Assembly: GCF_030247195.1 (NCBI RefSeq)
Contig: NC_080671.1
Span: 4,802,501 to 4,866,500 of the forward strand
Length of the DNA stretch: 64,000 bases
Source: Topomyia yanbarensis
Taxonomy: Eukaryota > Arthropoda > Insecta > Diptera > Culicidae
Direction of reading: 5' to 3'
A model generated the notes under the pieces. It was not told the DNA's origin, ran no database searches, and worked only from the letters and a program-made list of their open reading frames with translations. The translations under genes were made by a program, and so were the position numbers. Positions 22,996-34,761 of the stretch are shown one piece after another (the first letter of the stretch is position 1; every line of letters starts with the position of its first letter).

Positions 22996-24846
22996 CTGGA
23001 AATTAAAAACGCTTCAGAAGTAGAGGGACAAATCTTGCTTTATCGAAAATCAACTGCCACTGTAGTTTTATATTTTGACACTTTGAAAGTGATGTGCCTT
23101 CGTTTAGACTTCTCAAGCTAATAAGATATCATCAGAAAGAAAATTAATAGTTTAAGAATGGAATAAAATAATTGGATCAATAACTCATGGAATCAGATTT
23201 TTGCGTCTTTCTTAAATGATAATTGTATCAGATTTCCAGACAATAAAAACCTCTTTTCAAATTCGGTTGATTTCATTTAGCTCAACTTAACCCAAGAACT
23301 CAAAGTAATGCTTGACTTTCGATATTTTTAAGATCGTAATATGTCATACGGCATAAGCTCATTAACTATGTAACAGTTGAGATTTGATCATATTCGTAGA
23401 ATAAATTTTTTACTACCTGTCTCCCCCAAAAAGATTCTAAAAATTATCTAAACACCTTGTATAAGATTCATCCCCATGGTCCATGTTTAGCGCTTCCCTA
23501 ACTTAGTTCTACAAAAAAACCCTTTGTTCGATTCAGCTAACCTGGATTCGATCCAAAATTCTTAAGCAAAAACGACACAGCAATGCGTTTTCTTATTATC
23601 ATTGCAATCCAAACTGCGGCATTTGACCGGATCTGCCAAAAAACCATGCCAGCACACTGTATCCGAATCATCATTCATTAAAAACAACACCAGCAATTTA
23701 GTGTTCCTTCCTAAAAGTAGTTCCGTAACGAGTTCGGTCATCTTTCGAAGAGCCACATTCGTACATATTTCGCTACAGGCAGAGAGGGTTGAAATTCCTA
23801 CACCCCACCAACAACAACAGCAAAACCTTTCCGACCTAACTTAAAACCTGCCAGGTCAAGTTTTTCCCTCTCAGCTGTAGTAGGCTATGGATGTAGTCAT
23901 CACCCGTTCGCATCAATTTGCCGTGCACACTGTGCAGTGCATACAGATTAGTACCGACTCACACACTGCTGCAGGGTGGGCAAGATGTTGGAGGTTGCCA
24001 CAATAAATGCACTACAGTAAGCCCCCGTTGATCGGTCGTTTTATCGATCCCGCTCACAAATGGTGTTCGTCAGGTTTAAAAAATACCGTTTTCAACAGGG
24101 TACATCGTGCCTCTTAGCTATATGTAGTGTATAGTAGCAGCTCTGCAATTCTGTGGCTCGTATACCTCCTTGAACTGATACTACACACCGTGAAGCCGAA
24201 GCTCATTCCTTTGCTGAACGTGGTGGCAAAAGTTGTGTGAAACCGGTGTGGGACAGCCACAATAGCAGTAATTTCTTCACCTTTTCGAGGTTTTGCGCCT
24301 TTTGGCCAGCAGGGATAAACAATCTGGGGTTCTGCCTGTTTGGGGTGAAGTGAGGTTGAGCTATGGAGATATAAATTGCTGTGCTTTTGTGCAGTGATTT
24401 TGATACTGTTCAATAGATTTTGGTTCACACTCCACCACGTTGGGATCTGTGTCGGACCTGTGCAAGGGAATAGCAAATTGTGTAGTATGTATTATCATTT
24501 TCGTCCACACCCATAAGGTGATTCGACTGGATTGCGAGAGCAAGCGAAGATATCAAATTATCTGTAGAGGTGGGGTGTGCAGAACTAGTGCGCTAAAAGT
24601 TACAATGGATCTACTGTAACAAAGCGCATTCATTGCCTTTCTGATAAGAGCTACAAAAAGGAATATAATTCATGTTATGCGATAGAAGCTCTGCGATAGT
24701 TCGCTAAAATATTTGAGTTTTTACTCTAATGCTCGACAGATCAATATTCTCATGAAAGTTACCTTTGCTACGGACAATAAACTGAATCATGATTCATCAG
24801 TATGATAAGCTCGCATAGGCGTCAATAAGAAATACTGAAGTCGTTA
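22996..24846. other. No gene recognised; relatively repeat-poor
   Basis: Short frames on the minus strand (23562-23756, 24114-24476) lack domains or convincing splice sites. The base composition at 23850-24500 is somewhat more GC-rich than the surroundings and might be single-copy regulatory or exonic DNA, but nothing specific can be shown. Confidence 0.35.
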
Positions 24847-24854
24847 CGTACGGG

Positions 24855-26535
24855 CAGTGATGCCACAGGTACAGATTTATCTAGAAAGGTACAGATTTTT
24901 GAAGCATTTTTGGTACAGATTCTGTACGGTACAGATTACAGATTTTTGTGAAAAAGTACAGAATGGTGCAGATTTTTTTACATGACAGCAAGGTAAAATA
25001 AGTTAAATCTGCGATGCATCCCAGTAAACAGTAGGTAAACGTTGTGTTAGGCAGCAGTGATTGCAAGAATCCAGGAGGGTGTCACTCCTGTCATTCGCTA
25101 TGGAGATATACCGACTTTGACAGTAGTCAACATATGATGGGCGCCCGTGCAATAGCATTGGGTTGTTTTTATTTTAACAAAGGCAGATGTTGGCTAGGAC
25201 AAAATGGCTGCCTAGCAGGGGGTTGCAAGAATCTGAAGTGGAGCTGGTACTGAAGCTGACATTAGAATGCGATAGGCGAGAAACCAGTTTCCAGCAAATC
25301 AAAGGGATGATGTCTAAGTGAAAGCCGAGCGAATCTTCTCGGATTTACTCTGACCTGCTCCATTTGAATTCCAAGCAGGTTTTTCGTATTCTATTGATAT
25401 TACCAGCCCCATCTCAGCTTCTTGCCGCTATTATGTTGGCCACCATTGGTTACAAAGTGGCAGTGAGAATTTGAGCTGGAGTTGATATTGATATTACTGG
25501 CGAGAGTTCAGGCGGATCAGAAGAAGCTGTTATGGGATTTCGGTCGCGGAATAAACGGTAAAACTACGCGACAAATAAGATTTTGTTAACCCATTCATGC
25601 CCATGTTGTTTGTGGACAACAACGTTTTTAAACAGCTATAACTTTTGATTGAGACGATATTTGCGCACAAAAACAAGTAAGGCTCATTAATGTGATTATT
25701 GCCATTAATTTGAGTATTAACAGTTAAAAAAGATCAGCTCTAGAACTGAAGTTATTGCAATTAGTCTGATTGGATTCCGAAGGAGCAGTGCTGCCAGGGA
25801 CAGTTTGTGTTGACGACGGAAAATGATTTTTTCATATATCTTCGTTATGGAGCAATATTATTGAAAACTGATAAAACTTACCAATTTAGACTGTAGTTGG
25901 CTACGTTTTCCACGTAATTGGATTATTGTAATTATTCTAGGAGAATTGTATGGAGCATTAGAAGGTAAAAATTGACCAGCTTCTAGCACTGCCATGGAAT
26001 CACCTATCTTTATGAAAACAGGCTTTTCGTGTTTCTTGACCCCACCGTATTCAAGGAAAAATAGTTTTGAAACTCTACATGCACTAGAAAAAAGTTGGGC
26101 ATGAAAGGGTTAACAATTTTATTTAAACGGTCGGAAAAGCACGTTTTAGTTTTGAGATGATGACAAGACGATAGCCGCCAGAATCAGTGCGTTATACCAA
26201 GGTACGCACATACAATAAAGGTGCGCTCACAGTAGTAGGGCGCAAGATATCTGCTCGTCAGGTGAGGGACAAGCAGTGCTCCCGTTCCTCAATTACCCAG
26301 TAAAACTCACACAGAATTCTAGCTGGTTTCTTGCGGAATTCCAGCTCAAATAAAACAACCGAGTTAGAATGTCTGGTTTGATTTTCCCGAATGAAAAATA
26401 TATATAAGAAAAATGTTTTTTTAAAACAACCTTGTTATTGTTTGGGTACAGAATCCGGTACAGATTTTTCTATAGAAGAGTACAGATAGAAAAGATTTTT
26501 CAACTCCCGGTACAGATTGAATTGTGGCAACACTG
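24855..26535. mobile_element. hAT-like non-autonomous element 3
   Basis: The left end CAGTGATGCCAC mirrors the right end GTGGCAACACTG. The 8-bp duplication CGTACGGG is perfect (24847-24854 and 26536-26543). GGTACAGATT motifs recur at both subterminal regions (at least five at the left, four at the right). No transposase frame is seen. A piggyBac-type MITE has inserted inside (25590-26109). Confidence 0.9.
25590..26109. mobile_element. piggyBac-type MITE inside hAT element 3
   Basis: It is flanked by TTAA on both sides (25586-25589 and 26110-26113). The inverted ends are CCCATTCATGCCCA and TGGGCATGAAAGGG. The TTAA duplication and CCC/GGG ends are typical of piggyBac. It is 520 bp with no coding capacity. 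A decayed relative is at 19552-20010. Confidence 0.88.
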
Positions 26536-26584
26536 CGTACGGGGGTACCAAAAATTAAGTAATATAATGCATACATGTATGAGT

Positions 26585-26785
26585 GAGAAAAGCGACCGGA
26601 AGATGGTTATACGGATGTTCGGCTTTTTCGGTCTATAATATAAAAACGGCTGATTTATACTTCCCAACGTTTCGGCCACTGTTTTTGGCTAAGATCTAAC
26701 CCTGTGAGCGGGGTTGGGAATCGAACCCAGGTGAGCTGCGTACAAAGCACTCGATTTACCAACTATGCTATGCCCGCCCCTTCGA
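26585..26785 (-). mobile_element. tRNA-derived SINE
   Basis: On the minus strand a tRNA-like head at 26704-26780 shows an A-box-like TAGCATAGTTGGTAAATCG and a canonical B box GGGTTCGATTCCC, the internal RNA polymerase III promoter. It is followed by a non-tRNA body of about 110 bp with GGCCGAAACGTTGGG. The 3' boundary (about 26585) is an estimate. Confidence 0.75.
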
Positions 26786-28870
26786 TATTCTCATGAAATT
26801 CACTATTATTTTAAGGATAAGAATAAAGTAAAGGCATACATGCAAATCTCGATATTCAGACGAAAAAGCGCCTACAAGAAGATCGGGATACGAGGCGATG
26901 GAGCAGCTGTACCTCATCAATGATACACGAAAAATCCACTAGAAGATGAATCGCTCGCGTAAAGACTACCGTACAGAGCCCATTCACCGATCATTTTGTT
27001 TGACGTAAAAATAGTTTTATTTCGAATATTAAATGGAGTCAAGAAATTAGAATTAAACCAAAAAATGGATACAGTACTTACAACATCAATATGACATACA
27101 TTTTCAGTGTGCATCTCTTATTATTTCGTCAAATAGTTATTTTTGTACTCTGCATCGCATCAAGCGCCATTTTTGCGCTTTTGTTATTTTTGTCGCTTAA
27201 AAAGCTTGCAATTTAAGGAAATAAATCTAAGTAATCAATATACAAACAGAATGAACAAGGCATACAGAACACGTTTTAGTCTAAGTTTCTGCGAATAAAA
27301 ACTTATTAACCCAGAATTTTCAAAATTAATAACGATCGGTAAATGGGTCTTTGAAAATATAGAGTCTCCTATTTACCGATCACAAAATAATCAATTTAGT
27401 CTGCGATTTCCAAAAGGTTTGAATACTCCGATAAGCAACTGCAACTGGCATTAGCTGTAGTTGAACGAGGCATGTTAATGTATTCCTTTCAAAACATTTG
27501 CTTGAAATTCGCACAAAATATGCGGAAGGGTCACCCGGAAAATAACAAGTGCTTTCCAATGATGACGATGCGAATTACCGAGTAGGTATCTAGATGTAAC
27601 TTAGAGAATGCGTGAACGAGTGCTACTACAGATTCTCTTGATGTGTTAAGCTATTGCTCAAGTCATAACGTCAATTGGCGATTTGCGGCAAAACCAAAAT
27701 TTGTCATGCGACACCTACGATTCAGCTCAAAGTGATACAGCTTGCTTTTTTTTTCACCCACAAGTGAGTTGCAGCTTACAACAAAAACTTCATTTTCTGC
27801 TCGGAAAAAGCTTATCACTGCCAAAATATGAATGAAACGCGTAAGAAATTTAGTTTTATTTGCAATTATTTTGAAATTACAGCCATTTGCAACTATTTGG
27901 CTCATACATTTCTTCGAAATGTAATCGGGGTATTATTGTAGTTATAAAAAATCGTTCCATAAATAAAGTTCCAACTCGAAACCGAGACCTAATCAGTACC
28001 AATGTCAAACTCCTTCATATTTTGGACAACGTAGGAGATTCAGTGAAGCCTATCAGAGAGAAGGATCGGTTGTGTATGATACAAAGCTGACACTTTCCTA
28101 CTAGCCGGATATATTCTTTCCTCGCGTGATCTGGAGAGTTTCATTAATTTACACCATGAATCTCATGAAGGTTTAGCTTAACTTAGGAGGAACGGGAAAT
28201 GATGTTGCAATGGCTCAACAAATTACATTTCGGAACAACACACATATAGTACTGCGATTAATATTAGAAACCACTATGTTTTACACCCTTATCGCAAGAT
28301 GTTTACTCATTATCTTATGAAATGATGGGTTTCCTTCATTTTCATAAACAATTATCAACAAATTGATTGGTGATTGGTGTTTAAAAGTTATTTTTTACCA
28401 ATATTACCAGAAAATATATGCACTATGACAGAACAGAATCAAATCAGCAACACTTTGCTTCCTGCGCTATCTGTGAGCGGTTTCAACGTGGAATCGCCAA
28501 TGAGGAAATCTTGATCACATTAAGCTTATTTTGGTCACTTTACGATAAGATAATTCCCTTCAACAAAATCATCGAAACAAAAAAAAACAATTTCCTGGAA
28601 AACTGAAAGTACTTTGTATCTATACAGACAATTTTGTTTTCATTGGGGACGTAACAATATTGGGCATGAAATTGCCTCAAGGTATGCAATTTACACAAAT
28701 TTTCGCGTGTTTCACTTTTCGATTCAATGATTTGACTGATCAAAGTTGCCTCGAGAGCAAAGATTGTAAATTCAAAATAAAATTATTATATTTTTGCACA
28801 AAAACAATATAAATCACCCAACAATTTGAATCTATGGTTATCAGTACCTGCTTTAAAAATACAAACAATT
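26786..28870. other. No gene recognised
   Basis: AT-rich DNA. Several 60-80 codon frames on both strands have no domain, splice or family support. Confidence 0.4.
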
Positions 28871-28874
28871 ACAT

Positions 28875-29102
28875 GGTCGGTGTTAAGTCAGACCAAACTG
28901 AGTCGCAAAACATAAAAAATGAGATAATGATAGCACTGGATAAAAAATTTCGTCCGCTGCATTCGACTTTTGCCGATTTGAAATATGTAACAATAAACAA
29001 GAATTCCAATTATAATGTAAAGGATGCTGCGATTCAAACTTTAAACTGGTTTTTTCGAAAACAACATTTTGTCACTTAGTCCGGTCTGACTTAACAACGA
29101 CC
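28875..29102. mobile_element. Short TIR element (MITE), 228 bp
   Basis: GGTCGGTGTTAAGTCAGACC at the left faces GGTCTGACTTAACAACGACC at the right, a near-perfect 20-bp inverted repeat. ACAT occurs immediately outside each end (28871-28874 and 29103-29106) and may be the target duplication. An 81-codon frame that overlaps it is accidental. Confidence 0.7.
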
Positions 29103-29643
29103 ACATCCAATTGATAATTTAAGTTATTCAAAAATCGCTTAAATATGTGATCAATGTTGCCCATTTTACTCTCAACTAGGTGAGGCAGGATGCCATATCC
29201 GTTGAACAGAATTTTGAGAGCTTTGGTTCCGATTTAGATAAGCAAAAACTGATCTTTTGACAGAGGAATCCCAACGAAAAAAATCTCATGCAAAAGTGTT
29301 TATAAGTATCACATGGTAAATATCATCGCTAATGTCATGGACGATGATTCCCTCGAAAGATCCCAATCCGTTCGAAATGTATGCCCGTCTGAACAAACTG
29401 TGCTTTCCTCTTTAACAAACTACACCGATTTAAGTAAGTGACTTGACATTTGCAAGAACCAGGATGATTAGTTTATGCGAAACAATGAAAAAACACCCAA
29501 ATAATAACTATCTCTCTGGTGCAAGTTCTGCCCTCGTTTCCTGAACAAAGCCCACACTCAAGGTAAAAAAACTGAACAACTAGAAGGAACCTCGCGTAAT
29601 CCGCACAAGTGAATTGATCATTATTCCTGCTTGATAAAATTGA
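29103..29643. other. No gene recognised
   Basis: Unassigned AT-rich stretch between a MITE and a SINE-related element. Confidence 0.4.
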
Positions 29644-30005
29644 GAATATTTAAACTAATAATTCAATTTTTGGTCTTTTGACTTAAGTGCCAATACCTTA
29701 TTTAGGACTGGTGGTATCTAGCGGGGAAATTAAATAGATTAAATGTGTTCGGGTGATCAGCTGCCGTTGTGTGTGATTCTCGCTTTGCAGGCAAGGTACG
29801 ATCACCGTCACCAGTGGGATAATCATATGTTCTTTCTGGGATGTCACCATACCCAGGGATAGCATAAGGGTTAGTGCATTGAGCCGGAGTCTCAAAGGTT
29901 GCGAGTTCGAATCTCGCCTCTGGGGTAAATTTTTTTCACATGATTGCTTAGCTTCACTCACCATTTCCGATCGTTTTCCCCGTTGGATACCACCAGTCCT
30001 AAATC
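29644..30005 (+). mobile_element. tRNA-headed SINE-like element, composite copy
   Basis: The right part (about 29850-30005) runs from a tRNA-like head into a body with CACATGATTGCTTAGCTTCA and ends GGATACCACCAGTCCT. The left part (29649-29720) is the inverse of the 3' end of the copy at 36388-36651, including the inverse of its 3' tail, and starts the inner repeat with AGGACTGGTGGTATC. The ends therefore mirror each other. Either two copies joined head to head or the family has inverted ends by origin. Confidence 0.7.
29852..29925 (+). ncRNA. tRNA-like head of the SINE, full cloverleaf
   Basis: A complete cloverleaf can be drawn: acceptor CCCAGGG (29852-29858) with CTCTGGG (29918-29924, one G-T pair); D stem GCA/TGC; anticodon stem TTGAG/CTCAA around the loop CCGGAGT; variable region of 5 nt; and T stem GCGAG/CTCGC around TTCGAAT. 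The loop has C instead of the invariant T before the GGA triplet, and no long variable arm as true serine tRNAs have. So it is a SINE promoter derived from a tRNA and not a decoding tRNA. Confidence 0.7.
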
Positions 30006-30319
30006 GTACTTGAAAATATTCATAAATAATTAGTTCGACGATCTCATACAACTGTTCAAAAAATTTGTGAAAAGATCTTCCAGATGGATTTAAACACATA
30101 TTTTCTAAAATATATACATCTTTTCCAAACCCAATGTAATACATCAGATTTACCTTAGAATCAGAAGGAAATCGGACGGATGAGGAATAGTGAAAGCCGC
30201 TGTTATGATCAATGACCACGTGAGCTGCTCAAGCATGGAGGAGAGGTATTGGATAAAGCACTCCACTAGGTGATTTCGAAGATCTGGGAGAAGGCGACTT
30301 TACGGAGACGGGGGGAGTA
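30006..30319. other. No gene recognised
   Basis: Short unassigned spacer between the SINE-like element and the MITE at 30322. Confidence 0.4.
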
Positions 30320-30321
30320 TA

Positions 30322-31167
30322 CACTGATAATATAAATTCGTAAATATAATGAAATCGATCATAAAATGCACGAATTCATTCGTCGTTTTCTGCAACGAAA
30401 TATTTTCGTGCATTCTAAATAGTAGGTTTCGTTCATTTCATGAAGAACAATGGCCGCTTGGCGAACGAAATCTTTCGTAAATTTTACACGGTTAATGTAT
30501 ATTGCACGAATGTTATCGTTGATAACAACATTATTTTTCGTGAATGAAACGAAATGTTTTGTTTATTTTAATAAACGTGTGTGTATATTACGAACAATCT
30601 CGTTGGTCGCACGAATTCATTTCGTTCATCTAAGAGAAGTTTTCGTATTTAATAGCATATTCTTTTACATTGCTCCGGCAGAGAAAAACTCAAAACTATT
30701 CATGCAAAACCATCGAGCGATGGCTCAGCTGAATCCGTACTGCTCCGGATTCTGGATCAACTAGAAGTGGAAGAGGTTTAGAAAATCTTCCTGAAACCGG
30801 CGGACACGGATACGGCTACTAAATAGTCAGACCGAGACCGTCGTAAACATCAACAATTATCTGGCGTATAGCAACAATGGATCCATATTGAAACTCTGTT
30901 GACGTTGACGGTTCGACGAATGGTGTTCGTAAATATTATAAAGATATTCGTAGATAGCAGCGAACAATACGTTTGCCGAACGAAGCTGTTTCGTAATAAG
31001 CCAACGAAAGTCGTTTCGTGGTTTTCACGAAAAACTCGTAATAAAAAATAAATATTTTTCAATAGAACTACGAACGATTCATTATATGTACGAAAAATTC
31101 GTATATTTTATGAAAATTATATGTACGAAACTAATGCATAGCGATTTACGAATATATTCTATCAGTG
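30322..31167. mobile_element. TA-flanked MITE, 846 bp, Tc1/mariner-type ends
   Basis: It starts CACTGATAATATAAATTCGT and ends in the inverse pattern ACGAATATATTCTATCAGTG, with TA on each side (30320-30321 and 31168-31169). Many TTCGT/ACGAA motifs fill the outer 300 bp on each side. The frame at 30450-30764 has no transposase feature. Confidence 0.75.
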
Positions 31168-31569
31168 TACTATACTATACTATAGTGTGTCCCATTTACA
31201 AGAAGGGTGAAAGCTGGATTGCTCCACCTATCTAATGATCATATAGCGAAACGCAGCCTACAAGGTGCTCTACGAAATAAGTTGACACTGCTTATCACCA
31301 TGGGAGTTCATGCGACAATATTTATCTAGCTAGTTTTATTGCTAATAGAGCCGCTACGGACCAAATTTTCGTGACTCGACAATTCCTGAAAACCGTCGCG
31401 AATACAACGTGCCCAATCATCATCTGTTTATAGGTTTCAAAGCCACACGAATATGGGCTCTAGGACAAAGTGACTCGATTGATAAACACCGACTTAATGT
31501 GATGGGACAATTTTTCCACATATTGGATCATTCATTAGTTTACTAGAGAACTGGGATAAAAATGCTTTC

Positions 31570-32390
31570 GAGTTCTGCACGAATGAAGCCTGAAATAAAC
31601 TAAATAAATTATAGAAAATCAATAAAACAAATTAAATTTAAAAATCATTAAAAAATTATCAAACTTGTAAAATGAGTAGAATGAATTATGCAAATCAAAT
31701 TAACAAAATACAAATCAGTTGAGTTCATTAAATGAAAAATTAGATAATATAAAAAGAGTTATAAATTATTGATTCAAAATAACAAATTGGATAAAATGGA
31801 TAGAAAGAATGACTGAACAGAATTAATCAAATTAATGATACGTAGAAGCTGACTAAAATGCACGAGATGTAAAAAAAATAATATTAAATTATAAAAATAA
31901 TAAAATGAAATGAATAAAATTAGTGAAATAAGTAAAATGAACAAAATATAATGGGGATAAAATTATTAAAAAGAACAGAGCGAAGAAAAAAAAACACTAA
32001 AATTAATTGAATGAATCAAATGAAATCATTAAAAAGTCATAAAATTACTAGAAAAAAGAGTTTGCGTCAAATTAATAATTTGGATGTAATGAATAAAGTA
32101 AAAGACTAAAACATATTAAAATGATGAAACTGAATAAACAGTGAATAAAATAAATTAAATGAATTATATGAACAAAATGCATCAAAGAATTAACTGATCA
32201 GAGTGAATTCAAAATATGAATCGAATAAAGTAGATAAAATGAATCTACTTTATTCGAATAATTTCATCTACTATATTTGAATATAATAAAAAGCCTAATA
32301 AATAATTAAAATGCAATGTTCGTATATTTTAAACTAATCAAATCAATCCATGAAATGAAGAAACTGAAATCAAAAAATTAAAGGGTTGTG
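31570..32390. repeat. A-rich, C-poor low-complexity DNA
   Basis: About 820 bp built from degenerate AAATGAATAAAAT-like words, with A strongly favoured over T on this strand and very few C. No fixed period. An inverted pair GATAAAATGAATCTACTTTA / AATAATTTCATCTACTATAT sits near 32235-32275. No coding capacity. Confidence 0.7.
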
Positions 32391-33371
32391 TACAGGACAC
32401 GACCACGGTGACATTAAAAATATAGCTTTTTTATCTATCACACATATCGACACACGTTCTTGTTCACTCGCCTGTTTTCATGTTACAATTTGCTATATAC
32501 CCTTCCCATTAAAACATAATTTATTGAAGGTCTTTTAACGGTAATCTATTAATTAATCAAGTATCTCACTAGGTGATTGGCATTATTTGGCTGATCCATC
32601 TAGTAATAATAGGCTGGTCTGTCCAGAAAATATATTCAAAAGAAAAGTTCCATATTGAGAGCTGTGATGAGGAAGCCCACGCCCGCCAACGGAAATATAC
32701 AGATTCTCCATGAAATATGAAATTTCATTTTCCATTTAAATTTTCAATAATGTACTAATGAACTTAAGTAAACAATCTTAAGGTTAAGTATTTCTTGATC
32801 GATTAGTGGTGGAAAAATGAAATTATTTGATAAATTACATTGTTATGCAACGTTCGCACTACCAGTTAAAACGGGTTTTTATGCTATCTTGGTGACATTT
32901 TTCTTGTTGCTAATTATTAAAACGTGTTATAACTCTGTAGTGTAAACATTGTATTATTAAACCAATTCTGCAGCGTTTTATGTTATATAGGTGTTTTATG
33001 TGGTAATAGGACTGACATAATTATATCTTCAGTACAGCGGTTTGTTTCATAATTTAAAACAGATTTATTTTAAAATTTAAATTAGTATACCCAACCGTAT
33101 TTGTTGTATACCTTAAAACGCAATTAGAACTGTGTTTTAAATACATAGGGTAGGACAGATATTCTGACTGGTTAAACTGGGAAAACAATTTTAAGTCCAG
33201 TAACGCTTAAGACATGGCTTGAATTTGAATCGAAAAAGAACACCCGCTTCAACTGCTGCTGGGACGGTAAGTTCTGTTTTAAAATTTTCCGTTGTGTGCA
33301 GTACGAAACAAAAGTGTTTGAAATTAGAAAACAAAAAGTTCTGCTGGGAATGTGATTGTTTCCGATGCAAT
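32391..33371. other. No gene recognised
   Basis: AT-rich. GGGTTGTGTACAGGACACGA at about 32394 looks like a dispersed repeat motif from memory of mosquito DNA, but there is no second copy in this window. Confidence 0.35.
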
Positions 33372-33373
33372 TA

Positions 33374-33491
33374 CACTCAGATTTTTCACGCAGGGGATAC
33401 AGGCCGTGTAAATAAAAACCGCGCAAATTTAAAAAATACGCGTTAATGAAAACCGCGTAAATTTCAAAATCCGCGTAAAAAAACCTGAGTG
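33374..33491. mobile_element. 118-bp TA-flanked MITE
   Basis: CACTCAGATTTTTCACGC faces GCGTAAAAAAACCTGAGTG, with TA at both edges (33372-33373 and 33492-33493). The interior repeats CCGCGTAAATTT-like words three or four times. Confidence 0.75.
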
Positions 33492-34760
33492 TACTCTCCT
33501 ATATAAAATACTACGCTGCTGAACAGTGCAATAACAACAGAAGCACGTTGTCAGATGCCTTACTGATAAAAAACATATAACCGAAATATGAAACATGAAA
33601 ACCAATAGGCTCTTTACCCTACGCAGCTACAAAGCGCCGTAAACATGGATTAACAAGTTACAACGCACACGCATGCATAAAAATATATTTTTTTTAAACG
33701 CAACACTCTTAAGCAGCACACACTGTATTGAATTAAATCCAAACCACCCCGCCCACCCACTTTGCAAATCATTCTGTGACACCATTCTGGTACCCGACAA
33801 ATCCGCACACGGCCACCGCTGCCGAAAATGCATAGCGTCTACCGCTTATTGTAGTGCCCAGACGCTGCAGCCATAATCTTACCCGTTCGACACGAGAACG
33901 AAAACTGATTCAAACGTGTACGCGTCACCTCTATTTATAAACTAACCGTATATGGTTTAGTCACTTAGGTGCGAGTGTGTGCAAATGTCAACGTTACCGA
34001 AAATCGATAGCGCTTATTGCATCGCCCGGAGACGACGTTGCTCGTGTGGGATAAGAGCAACAACTGATTTAAACGGACATGCGTTGCTTCTATTTATGAC
34101 TTTTCGTGTTTCATTGAGCAACTAAGCTGCCCTCTTTTGACGGCTGTGTCTGAGAAATCTGCCTCACGAATGATATTTTTCCCGTTTTTCGTGAACTTTT
34201 TAATTTTATCAATTTCCAAAAGTCTACTTTTATTGGGGAGATATTAAATTATTACCAATATTTAAGTTAGGTGTTTCTGAATCGGTTGGTGTATGAATGA
34301 TTAAAATCCATCTAGTAATATCGGAGTTATAAGCGTGCAAACCTTACATAGTTTCGTTACATGGGAGATAGTTTAGATTTTAGAATGACACCTAGCCCCA
34401 GATAGTGGAGTAAGACATTTTTAATGTCAAAAAAATAATAAAGTAAATTAATGAAACAGATTTTACGAATTCTCAAATTCGTTGTCAAATTGTTTTGAAA
34501 TATTTGTGAAAATCCCAATATTTAAAAAAAGGATAAGTAGTATGCAATGAACTTTCTTGGGTTTCTATTCTTTTTCGGTTTAACTTTTCGTTTTTGTTCT
34601 TCTTTTCTTGACGGCGTGGTTTAAGATCATCTCGTATTTCTATTTTATTGGTGGACCCTAACTACTTATTAGGAAACTTCAAAGTATTCATTTGCATTTA
34701 AATAAATAGAAGGAGAGTGTGAAGTATCTTGGCTATGCTTATTTATTTCGAATCTTCGGT
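33492..34760. repeat. Unassigned stretch holding a diverged local duplication (33825-34125)
   Basis: Two related blocks about 180 bp apart share CGAAAATNNATAGCG, CTTATTG, a CTGATTNAAACG word, and then CTCTATTTATAAAC or CTTCTATTTATGAC. TATTTATA could serve as a TATA element. No gene is recognised around them. The remainder, to 34760, is AT-rich. Confidence 0.45.
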
Positions 34761-34761
34761 A

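Noticed and set aside
24114..24476. 120-codon minus-strand frame
   Set aside because: Low-complexity composition and no recognisable motif; the region is kept only as possible single-copy DNA.
26704..26780. Functional tRNA on the minus strand
   Set aside because: A and B boxes are good but the sequence continues into a SINE body and the anticodon arm does not pair convincingly.
29852..29925. Functional tRNA-Ser(GGA)
   Set aside because: The loop lacks the invariant T before the anticodon, serine tRNAs have a long variable arm that is missing, and the sequence is the head of a repeat found again at 36388.
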